Shown piece by piece: positions 17,210 to 22,563 of a stretch of DNA of 22,563 nt. The notes under the pieces are model-generated. The model was not told where the DNA came from, ran no database searches, and worked only from the letters and a program-made list of their open reading frames with translations. The DNA lies in the IMG/VR virus record IMGVR_UViG_3300021961_008928, positions 1 through 22,563 of that record; one strand, given 5' to 3'. This DNA is from a virus. Each line of letters starts with the position of its first letter. The first letter of the stretch is position 1. The position numbers were made by a program, and so were the translations under genes.

Positions 17210-18934
17210 GTGGGTTCAAAAACTAAACATAACACAAAGTCATTTGCTGACACTACTGTTGAATCAACTAATATAGCCAACAACGCTGTTACATCTAATA
17301 AAATAGGTGCTGACGCTGTTACAAGTGCCAAAATAAACAATGGTACAATTACAACAGATGATTTATCGTCAACTTTAGATTTATCTTCAAAAACAGTAAC
17401 ATTACCTAGTAGTGCCATTTCTTTTGATAGCGAATACTACAACATTGGCCTTTTAGGATTTAAGATGGCCGTTAATGAAAGTTTAACGGTGTTTAATCTT
17501 GTAGATGGTGTTGTTGACGAGTTTAATGACGAATCAGGTACAGATGAGGCCGAGGGTTCTAATGATACATACAACTCAACAGATGATTATTATGTAAATT
17601 CTGACCAAGTTGGAGGTGTTCCTGTTCCTAATCCTTGTCAACCCTTTTCAGCAGGATTTTCAACAACAGCTATAACTGAACCTGATTCTTCTACAACAGG
17701 AACAAATCCTGCTGTAGGTTCTGGAACCTTTGGACAATTTACTGTTCCTACAGATATGACAAGTTTGGTAGCATATGTATGGGGTGCTGGTGGAGGATCA
17801 GGAGGTCCTGCATCACCTTACGATCCTACAGGAGGAGGTGGAGGATTTTCAACAGGAACTTTAGCTGTTACTCCAGGTCAAACAATTTATGTTTCTGCTG
17901 GTGAAGGTGGTAGTGAAGGAGGTACTAATATAACGGGAGCATTTTATGGTGGTGGTGAATGGTCAGTTGCTGCTGGAGGTAATTTTGGAGGTGGCGGAGG
18001 TGGTATATCAGGATTATTTACCGCAGCTCACGGATGTTTATCTTCAGCACCTCAAGCTTATTTAATTGCAGGATCAGGTGGTGGTGGAGGTTCATATGGC
18101 GGTGCTGGAGGTGGTCCAACTGGTTGTGCTGGTGGAACACAAACAGAACAAACAAATGCTGGTCCATCCAGAGGTCCTCAACCACAACCAAGTGATAGTG
18201 GTGGAGGAGGTTCACAAACTCAAGGTGGTCAAGCAGGTTCACCTAGTACAGTTTATTCATCAGGAACTCCAGGTTCTTTATTTCAAGGAGGTGATAGTAG
18301 TTGTCGTACAGGAGGAACTCCTGCTGATTCTTTTCCGTTTTATGCTGGAACTGGAGGTGCTGGTTATTATGGAGGTGGAGGAGGTTCAACTGAAAACGGG
18401 TCCTTTGGTGCTGGTGGAGGAGGTTCATCATATATAAGTCATCCACAAATATCAAGTGCTTCTACTGAAGAAGGCGGTGGAGTATCTGGTGGTGGAACAG
18501 GAAATCCAAATTATGTTGCTGGTACAAACGAAGGAGGTCCAGTTGGTGGTAATGCTACAGGTGAAGATGGATATGTACTATTAACAGGAACTGGAACATC
18601 TACAACAACAGCAAATACATTGTCAACAACTATTATTTCAAATGCTTTTACCTCTACAAGTGTAGCTACTTCAGCAAGAATAGTTGTATTTGAGGAGAAT
18701 GTTGCTACGCCAACTTTAAATACAGACATTATAGCGTCTGTCAGTAGAGATGGTACTAACTTTACCAATGCCACTTTAAGTGATAGTGGTTATGTTACAG
18801 GTTCAAGTGGCCAACGTATATTAACAGGTCAGGCCGACATCTCTGGTCAACCTAGTGGTCAAAGTATGAGATGGAAGTTACAATTAGCAAATAATACGGT
18901 GAAGATACACGGAGTTTCGCTATCCTGGGCATAG
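17210..18934 (+). CDS. glycine-rich tail fibre / putative receptor-binding adhesin, copy 6
   Basis: This gene encodes 574 residues from a GTG start at 17210, three bases after the stop of copy 5; TGGAG in the end of copy 5 is the ribosome binding site. Like copy 3, it is one of two GTG-started fibres. The stalk (1-77) contains NNAVTSNKI, ADAVTSAKI, NNGTITTDDL and TLDLSSKTVTLP, nearly the same repeats as copy 5. The linker at 78-130 has MAVNESL, as in copy 3. FTVP near 177 opens the glycine-rich module, which ends near 459. It contains a Pro/Gln-rich insert (SRGPQPQPSDS) and GYYGGGGG followed by GGGGSSYISHPQI. The C-terminal domain spans 472-574 and uniquely has ENVATPTLN where the others have EN[IV]DTPTLN. 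It closes the second late operon. Confidence 0.85.
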   Translation: MGSKTKHNTKSFADTTVESTNIANNAVTSNKIGADAVTSAKINNGTITTDDLSSTLDLSSKTVTLPSSAISFDSEYYNIGLLGFKMAVNESLTVFNLVDGVVDEFNDESGTDEAEGSNDTYNSTDDYYVNSDQVGGVPVPNPCQPFSAGFSTTAITEPDSSTTGTNPAVGSGTFGQFTVPTDMTSLVAYVWGAGGGSGGPASPYDPTGGGGGFSTGTLAVTPGQTIYVSAGEGGSEGGTNITGAFYGGGEWSVAAGGNFGGGGGGISGLFTAAHGCLSSAPQAYLIAGSGGGGGSYGGAGGGPTGCAGGTQTEQTNAGPSRGPQPQPSDSGGGGSQTQGGQAGSPSTVYSSGTPGSLFQGGDSSCRTGGTPADSFPFYAGTGGAGYYGGGGGSTENGSFGAGGGGSSYISHPQISSASTEEGGGVSGGGTGNPNYVAGTNEGGPVGGNATGEDGYVLLTGTGTSTTTANTLSTTIISNAFTSTSVATSARIVVFEENVATPTLNTDIIASVSRDGTNFTNATLSDSGYVTGSSGQRILTGQADISGQPSGQSMRWKLQLANNTVKIHGVSLSWA

Positions 18935-18943
18935 TATAAATAA
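18935..18943 (+). promoter_or_regulatory. T4-type late promoter before the Trp-rich protein gene
   Basis: TATAAATAA starts at the base after the stop of fibre copy 6 and lies 29 bases before the ATG at 18973. It keeps the eight-base TATAAATA core, with A instead of G in the ninth position. Confidence 0.7.
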
Positions 18944-18972
18944 CTATATCATTAACAAGTGAGGAAATTATA

Positions 18973-19662
18973 ATGGCAAAAAGAGATATACCAACAGAAT
19001 TTAAAAGAATAAAAGTACCTGAAGGCTACGAGTGGGAAGTTCATAACTTACACGCATACGCTGAAAAGAAAAAGGCCTTTGAAAGAGGTGAAATTACTTT
19101 AGTACAACTACAAGAATTTGAGCACAAATATAGAGAAAGTGCCGAACAAAGAGAATGGCGTTGGCGTAGAGAACATATTATGGCCGAATTAGAACAACAA
19201 AACGCTAAAAACTTTAGGTCGTTTAAAGAAAACGGTAAAGAGTTTGCTAAAAAAATGGCCGATATGGGTAGAGGTATTTCTATGTGGTGGTGGAGAAGAC
19301 CTAAAAAAGGTGCTGGTAAAGGTAGAATGATTCAAAATCCTATTACAGGAGCTTGGCAACAAGAATACAAACCTAATAGATCAATGAATATGAGAGCTTG
19401 GTTAGCGGCTGCTGAACAAGGTAAAGTTATGCCTCATATGAATCCAAAAGGTGTGCCATTAAATAGAGAACCTACTGAAGAAGAAAAAGGTATTAGTGCT
19501 GAAGCTAAAAAGACAAGAGCTCAAAAAGTATGGCAGTGGGTTTTAGGTGAAACAAATAACTTTGGCCGAGGCTGGAATGACCCTAAATGGGGTAGAATTG
19601 ATAAAAGTAGGCCAGGTAAAGGTGGTAGAGGTCCTAGAAGATCAACATACACAGTAAAATAG
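18973..19662 (+). CDS. basic, tryptophan-rich protein of unknown function
   Basis: This gene encodes 229 residues; GTGAGGAAA provides a ribosome binding site before the ATG. I do not recognise the family. Residues 20-100 look helical and charged (VQLQEFEHKYRESAEQREWR, then HIMAELEQQNAKNFRSFKEN). A striking WWWRRPKKGAGKGR stretch starts at residue 105. The second half is Gly/Pro/Arg/Lys-rich, with WNDPKWGRIDKSRPGKGGRG near the C-terminus. I count 12 Trp residues and a clear excess of Lys and Arg. There is no signal peptide or membrane helix, although WWW in a basic context could sit at a membrane surface. It has its own late promoter directly after the fibre array, suggesting a late role such as a virion, internal or assembly protein. 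Nucleic-acid binding is also possible. Neither is supported by a recognised motif. Confidence 0.8.
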   Translation: MAKRDIPTEFKRIKVPEGYEWEVHNLHAYAEKKKAFERGEITLVQLQEFEHKYRESAEQREWRWRREHIMAELEQQNAKNFRSFKENGKEFAKKMADMGRGISMWWWRRPKKGAGKGRMIQNPITGAWQQEYKPNRSMNMRAWLAAAEQGKVMPHMNPKGVPLNREPTEEEKGISAEAKKTRAQKVWQWVLGETNNFGRGWNDPKWGRIDKSRPGKGGRGPRRSTYTVK

Positions 19663-19670
19663 TATCCGAA

Positions 19671-19699
19671 TTGACAATATAAATAAAATGTGTTATAAT
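19671..19699 (+). promoter_or_regulatory. consensus sigma70-type promoter with extended -10
   Basis: TTGACA at 19671-19676 and TATAAT at 19694-19699 are both perfect and are separated by exactly 17 bases. TG at 19691-19692 adds an extended -10 element. Transcription would start near 19706, just before the ribosome binding site and the ATG at 19723. It is the only full consensus promoter I found between genes. Confidence 0.75.
19678..19686 (+). promoter_or_regulatory. T4-type late promoter inside the sigma70 spacer
   Basis: TATAAATAA lies wholly within the 17-base spacer of the sigma70-type promoter, 36 bases before the ATG at 19723. Spacing to the gene is similar to the other late promoters here, so the gene could be read both early by host polymerase and late. 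Confidence 0.65.
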
Positions 19700-19722
19700 T
19701 ACAAAAATGAAAGTGAGATAAA

Positions 19723-20409
19723 ATGAAAAGTCCATTTATACAGGTTGAACAACCTAAACAATTAGAATTTAAAGTAGAAGATATTTTTAGGTGCCCAATC
19801 TATATTTCCCATAAACCTGAATGGGTAAAAGATTTAAATAAGGCTTCTGATCCAATTATTAAAAGAGTTGAAGATAATTGGAAAAAGAAAATTAAAGATA
19901 AAAACGATCCAACAACTACAATGCCTAATTCACTACATAGTGAATTGTTATGGCAATATCCAGAATTTAAAGATATAGCAAATTTAATCTTACAACAAGG
20001 TTGGAACATATTACATTGGCAAGGTTATAATTTAGATAATCGTATACCAATGTTAACAGAATTATGGGTACAAGAATTTCCTGAAGTTGGTGGATTCCAC
20101 GATATACACGAACACGGCAATAATCACATTTCAGGTTTTTATTTTTTAAAGTGTTCAGAAAAAACATCTCATCCTGTTTTCCACGATCCAAGACCTGGTA
20201 AAAAAATGACGGACTTAATGATGAAAGACCCTAGTAAAGTAAATTATGGTTCTTCACAAATACATTATAAAGTAAAACCAGGACAATTTATTTTCTTTAA
20301 CTCTTATATGCCACACGCTTATGTACATCATAAGGGTAAAGAGAAATTTAGATTTATACACTTTAATATGCAGGCCGTGATTGATCCTGGTAAGTCAACA
20401 CAGGTCTAA
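19723..20409 (+). CDS. 2OG-Fe(II) oxygenase-like protein, dual early/late promoter
   Basis: This gene encodes 228 residues; AAGTGAG upstream of the ATG is the ribosome binding site. The likely metal centre is in GGFHDIHEHGNNHISGFYFL (H126, H129, H131 and H135 are candidates), followed by HDPRP at 154-158 and a distal His in FNSYMPHAYVHH (H198). R210 in FRFIHFN is a candidate 2-oxoglutarate ligand. This order (His cluster, SG-x-YY/FY-x-K strand, DP turn, distal His, R.....FN) is that of the phage-abundant 2OG-Fe(II) oxygenase group represented by TIGR02466/PF13759, and it parallels the gene at 21106. The His-rich first motif is denser than usual. It opens a set of three oxygenase genes. Substrate unknown. 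The consensus sigma70-type promoter suggests it may be needed early in infection. Confidence 0.75.
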   Translation: MKSPFIQVEQPKQLEFKVEDIFRCPIYISHKPEWVKDLNKASDPIIKRVEDNWKKKIKDKNDPTTTMPNSLHSELLWQYPEFKDIANLILQQGWNILHWQGYNLDNRIPMLTELWVQEFPEVGGFHDIHEHGNNHISGFYFLKCSEKTSHPVFHDPRPGKKMTDLMMKDPSKVNYGSSQIHYKVKPGQFIFFNSYMPHAYVHHKGKEKFRFIHFNMQAVIDPGKSTQV

Positions 20410-20418
20410 TATAAATAA
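20410..20418 (+). promoter_or_regulatory. T4-type late promoter before oxygenase pair
   Basis: TATAAATAA starts at the base after the stop of the preceding oxygenase gene, 25 bases before the ATG at 20444. A strong GAGGAG ribosome binding site lies between. It is inferred to drive 20444-21843. Confidence 0.7.
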
Positions 20419-20443
20419 AACATACTGAATTGAGGAGTAAATT

Positions 20444-21106
20444 ATGCCTAAAACAAAAAAGAAAACAACAAAAAAGGTTGTAACTAAAACAAAAAAACCT
20501 GTTGTTCAAAAAGCACAACAGCCTGCTGAACAACAAAATCAAGTAAAACTACAAGCAAATAATCAATTTTGTTCTATACTTCACGCTACATTTTTTGATA
20601 CAAAACAATGTGACGCTATATTAAAACAAACTGTAGAAGAATTATGGATGTCAGGTGAAACAATTGGTGGTGGTGTTAATAAAAAAGTTAGACACGTTGA
20701 ACAACAAGTTTTACCAATCAATGATAAAGGTTGGCCATTAATAAGAATATTAGAATTAGCAAAACAAGCTAATAATGCTAGATTTAAATTTGATATGGCA
20801 GGATTTTTAGATGTTGACGCACCTATGATTATGAGATATGAAAAAGGTGGACATTATGATTGGCACGTAGATACAGGTAATTCTGTATGTCATAGAAAAT
20901 TAAGTTTTACGATACAACTATCTGATTCAAAAGATTATGAAGGTGGAGATATTGAATTTATTGGTTCAAAAGTAGATACAAAGGCCTTTAGACAAAAAGG
21001 TGTTTGTATAATCTATCCATCATTTTTACCTCATAGAATTACAAAAGTAACAAAGGGTGTAAGACACGCAATCGTTGGATGGATTCACGGTCCTACTTTT
21101 AAATAA
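20444..21106 (+). CDS. 2OG-Fe(II) oxygenase (P4H/PKHD-type) with Lys-rich N-terminus
   Basis: This gene encodes 220 residues; GAGGAG precedes the ATG. Residues 1-40 are Lys- and Gln-rich (MPKTKKKTTKKVVTKTKKPV, then QKAQQPAEQQNQ) and look disordered, a possible tether or nucleic-acid contact. The catalytic domain follows. H141 and D143 in GGHYDWHVDTG are the canonical HxD iron ligands, H197 in YPSFLPHRI is the distal ligand, and R207 in GVRHAIVGWIHG is the 2-oxoglutarate ligand. RKLSFTIQLSDSKDYEGGDI supplies the core strands typical of PKHD and prolyl-4-hydroxylase-like enzymes. All key residues are present, so an active enzyme is expected. Its stop overlaps the next start (TAATG), suggesting coordinated synthesis with the following oxygenase. 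Substrate unknown; protein side chains, including virion proteins, are plausible. Confidence 0.88.
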   Translation: MPKTKKKTTKKVVTKTKKPVVQKAQQPAEQQNQVKLQANNQFCSILHATFFDTKQCDAILKQTVEELWMSGETIGGGVNKKVRHVEQQVLPINDKGWPLIRILELAKQANNARFKFDMAGFLDVDAPMIMRYEKGGHYDWHVDTGNSVCHRKLSFTIQLSDSKDYEGGDIEFIGSKVDTKAFRQKGVCIIYPSFLPHRITKVTKGVRHAIVGWIHGPTFK

Positions 21107-21843
21107 TGCCTAAAAAAAAGAATCAACCTAAACAACCTGAAGTACAAAAACAATTTCAAGTACAAAGAGAACTGTTTTATGCTACACCTATCTTTTTTAA
21201 AGATTTACAAAATTCTGAAGAATTAAATAAACATCTCTTAAAACATATCAAACAATGGAAAAAAAGAGATGAAAAAGGTATTATTCGTTCAAACTCTTTA
21301 GGTTGGCATAGTGCTGTTGATATGCACCATAGAAAAGAATATAATCCTTTAACAAAAGAATTATTTAAAATGCAACAGGAAATATATGAAGCTGAAGGCT
21401 ATCATCCTGATACTGAAGCCATATGTGATAATATGTGGGCAAATGTAAATTACAAATATTCTCACAATAAAAATCACGTTCATCCTGGTGCTCAATGGTC
21501 AGGTGTTTATTATATTAAGTGTCCACCAAACTGTGGCCATATCTGGTTTACAGACCCTTGTGGTGAAAGACATTTAGATTTGCCTATTATGGCAGATAAA
21601 AAACAAAAACCTACACACTATTGGAGAGAAGTACATTATCAACCAATTGAAGGCCGTTTAATAATGTTTCCTGGTTGGTTAACACACGAAGTAGCACAAA
21701 ATATGTGTGATTTAAAAGGAGAAGATGGTTGGAGAGTTTCAGTATCTTTTAACTTTAAACAAAGATGGAAACAAGGTAAATACATACCTCCTGCAAAAGG
21801 CCACGATAGTGGTGGTATAATTGATATTAATAGTTTAAAATAG
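21106..21843 (+). CDS. 2OG-Fe(II) oxygenase (TIGR02466/PF13759-like)
   Basis: This gene encodes 245 residues, starting at the ATG that overlaps the previous stop by one base, so translation is probably coupled. A short Lys/Gln-rich leader (MPKKKNQPKQPEVQKQFQVQ) resembles that of the upstream enzyme. The core is typical of the TIGR02466-type group. It has ATPIFF near residue 26, H124 and H126 in NKNHVHPGAQWSGVYYI, and FTDP at 148-151. IMFPGWLTHEV follows with distal H194, and then R210 in WRVSVSFNF. These residues match the expected metal and 2-oxoglutarate sites. It differs from the 20444 enzyme in subgroup, so the pair is not a simple tandem duplication, and is closer in layout to the 19723 protein. 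The substrate cannot be read from sequence. Confidence 0.85.
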   Translation: MPKKKNQPKQPEVQKQFQVQRELFYATPIFFKDLQNSEELNKHLLKHIKQWKKRDEKGIIRSNSLGWHSAVDMHHRKEYNPLTKELFKMQQEIYEAEGYHPDTEAICDNMWANVNYKYSHNKNHVHPGAQWSGVYYIKCPPNCGHIWFTDPCGERHLDLPIMADKKQKPTHYWREVHYQPIEGRLIMFPGWLTHEVAQNMCDLKGEDGWRVSVSFNFKQRWKQGKYIPPAKGHDSGGIIDINSLK

Positions 21844-21844
21844 G

Positions 21845-21853
21845 TATAAATAG
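21845..21853 (+). promoter_or_regulatory. T4-type late promoter before small coiled-coil gene
   Basis: TATAAATAG begins two bases after the stop of the last oxygenase, 19 bases before the ATG at 21873. AGTGAG in between serves as the ribosome binding site. Confidence 0.7.
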
Positions 21854-21872
21854 TATAGAAAGTGAGTAAATT

Positions 21873-22097
21873 ATGGAAGAAGAAAAAACATATACAATTG
21901 ACGGAAAAACTTATAAAGAATCAGAATTGTCTTTAAGATGTAGAAATGTCATTGTTGCTAGAGCTGAAATTCAACAATCAAAAGTGCGACACGAAATTGA
22001 ATTGGAAAAAATTGAAGTTTTAACTAATTACTATAACGAACAAATTAAAAAAGAATTAGAGCAAATAAATGGCAGCCAGAGCAAATCTACAGATTGA
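21873..22097 (+). CDS. small coiled-coil protein, DUF6447-like
   Basis: This gene encodes 74 residues, with AGTGAG about nine bases upstream of the ATG. The N-terminus has KTYTIDGKTYKESELSLRCR, like small phage proteins with a short beta hairpin (I-D-G-x-x-Y) followed by a long helix. The rest is a charged helix (ARAEIQQSKVRHEIELEKIE, then NYYNEQIKKELEQING) with a coiled-coil pattern. The arrangement recalls DUF6447 proteins of marine T4-like phages, but I assign this from memory of the pattern only. The 3' end overlaps the next gene by 29 bases in another frame. Role unknown; its place beside small virion-type genes suggests a structural or assembly part. Confidence 0.72.
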   Translation: MEEEKTYTIDGKTYKESELSLRCRNVIVARAEIQQSKVRHEIELEKIEVLTNYYNEQIKKELEQINGSQSKSTD

Positions 22098-22416
22098 TAG
22101 AGGGGCAACTTTTTCAAGTGATGTAACTGTTACCGATACAGACGGTACAGCATTTGATTTAACAGGTTATACGGCCGCTGCTAAGATGGCATTAGGATAT
22201 GCCTCTACTCGTACAAGAGTATCATTAACAGCCGCAATAAACGGTGATCCTACAACAGGCATCATCACTATTTCTTTAACAGCCGATCAAACAAAGGCTT
22301 TAGACGCTCCAGCAAGATACGTCTATGACGTTGAAATTACAAAGACTTCCGATAGCACAGTTACACGAGTAATTGAAGGTATTATTACAATAAGTCCAGA
22401 CGTAACTACTGATTAA
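22069..22416 (+). CDS. small beta-rich virion-type protein
   Basis: This gene encodes 115 residues. The ATG at 22069 lies inside the previous gene, an overlap of 29 bases with only a weak purine tract upstream, so coupling is likely. The protein starts MAARANLQIDRGATFSSDV, then FDLTGYTAAAKM, TTGIITISLTADQTKALDAP, RYVYDVEIT and VTRVIEGIITISPDVTTD. This order (D.GATF, DLTGYT, G.I.ISLTADQT, Y.YDVEI, R..EG.I.I.P.V) recurs in small proteins next to fibre genes in marine myoviruses and looks like one Ig-like or baseplate-upper-protein-like beta-sandwich. I expect a virion protein but cannot name its position. Confidence 0.78.
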   Translation: MAARANLQIDRGATFSSDVTVTDTDGTAFDLTGYTAAAKMALGYASTRTRVSLTAAINGDPTTGIITISLTADQTKALDAPARYVYDVEITKTSDSTVTRVIEGIITISPDVTTD

Positions 22417-22444
22417 ATTATAGTTTTTCTCAACATATTTTTGT

Positions 22445-22453
22445 TATAAATAT
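22445..22453 (+). promoter_or_regulatory. T4-type late promoter near right edge
   Basis: TATAAATAT lies in the 60-nt gap after the small virion-type gene, 23 bases before the ATG at 22477. It keeps the eight-base core TATAAATA. A purine-rich AAAAGAGAGAGA tract follows as the probable ribosome binding site. Confidence 0.68.
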
Positions 22454-22476
22454 TACAAAAGAGAGAGATAATCTTA

Positions 22477-22563
22477 ATGGTTAAAGCAGTAATAAACAGT
22501 AGTGGTGGCGTTAGAGCTAATATTAATTCTAACACTTCAGCTGGACCTCAACAGGTTTCAGTA
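22477..22563 (+). CDS. start of a structural or fibre-like gene (3' partial)
   Basis: Only 29 codons are present before the window ends. The visible protein is MVKAVINSSGGVRANINSNT followed by SAGPQQVSV. A late promoter and a purine-rich ribosome binding site precede the ATG, so the start is credible. Short openings of this type (a basic V..VI strand, GGVRA.IN, then Ser/Thr-rich sequence) occur at the start of fibre-like or structural proteins of marine phages, but 29 residues are too few for a firm assignment. Confidence 0.6.
   Translation, partial: MVKAVINSSGGVRANINSNTSAGPQQVSV

Larger units (their letters stand above)
7149..18934 (+). repeat. tandem array of six paralogous glycine-rich fibre genes
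   Basis: Six genes share the order stalk, linker, FTVP start, glycine-rich module, C-terminal domain. Linker DNA begins near 7671, 9665, 11923, 14158, 15764 and 17441. C-terminal domains begin near 8916, 10788, 13087, 15215, 16895 and 18623. Linker and C-terminal domain are highly conserved in protein but differ at many synonymous sites, so the copies are not recent duplicates and are under purifying selection at both ends. The glycine-rich part varies in length and sequence. The array is interrupted by a 65-residue gene, an oxygenase gene and a MAYIGK-type gene. Confidence 0.9.

Noticed and set aside
7149-18934. A diversity-generating retroelement acting on the fibre tips
   Set aside because: I found no reverse transcriptase gene and no obvious template repeat in the window. 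The variation lies mid-protein and looks modular; the C-terminal ends, which are usually the variable part in such systems, are the most conserved.
22417-22444. Possible terminator after the small virion-type gene
   Set aside because: Only a weak AACA/TGTT inverted repeat is visible, with no GC-rich stem, so I do not call a terminator.

Overview
The window looks like part of the late, structural region of a marine T4-like myovirus. Every gene is on the + strand and the coding density is very high: the longest gap between genes is about 60 nt. The DNA is AT-rich. Genes are preceded by copies of TATAAATA, the late-promoter core of T4-type phages. The protein set (a giant DUF4815-type tail protein, fibre genes starting MAYIGK, and several 2-oxoglutarate/Fe(II) oxygenases) is typical of phages of SAR11/Pelagibacter and of cyanophages. 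The low GC fits a Pelagibacter-type host, but the host is an inference. I see no rRNA, tRNA, CRISPR array or insertion sequence.

Layout. (1) 1-6026: a DUF4815-type tail/baseplate protein of at least 2007 residues, cut by the left edge. (2) 6028-6734: a small coiled-coil protein and a small fibre-like protein, coupled by 1-2 nt junctions. (3) 6771-13398: a late operon behind a doubled TATAAATAG. It holds a small virion protein, three paralogous glycine-rich fibres (copies 1-3), a 65-residue protein and a 2OG-Fe(II) oxygenase. (4) 13454-18934: a second late operon behind one TATAAATAG, with a MAYIGK-headed attachment-like protein and fibre copies 4-6. (5) 18973-19662: a basic, Trp-rich protein of unknown role. 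(6) 19723-21843: three more 2OG-Fe(II) oxygenases, the first behind a consensus sigma70 promoter that has a late-promoter motif inside its spacer. (7) 21873-22563: a small coiled-coil protein, a small beta-rich virion-type protein and the start of another gene.

The main novelty is the six-gene array of glycine-rich fibres. Each has a variable stalk, a nearly invariant acidic linker, a hypervariable glycine-rich module beginning with a FTVP...WGAGGG-type motif, and a conserved C-terminal domain of about 103 residues ending in KIHGV.L.W. Linker and C-terminal signatures pair the copies 1-4, 2-5 and 3-6, as expected if a three-gene block was duplicated. The internal late promoter at 13417 falls exactly between the two blocks. 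Stalks and parts of the C-terminal domain pair differently, which points to later recombination. Together the genes look like a repertoire of interchangeable receptor-binding tips. Oxygenases lie inside and just after the array, and fibre modification by them is possible but unproven.
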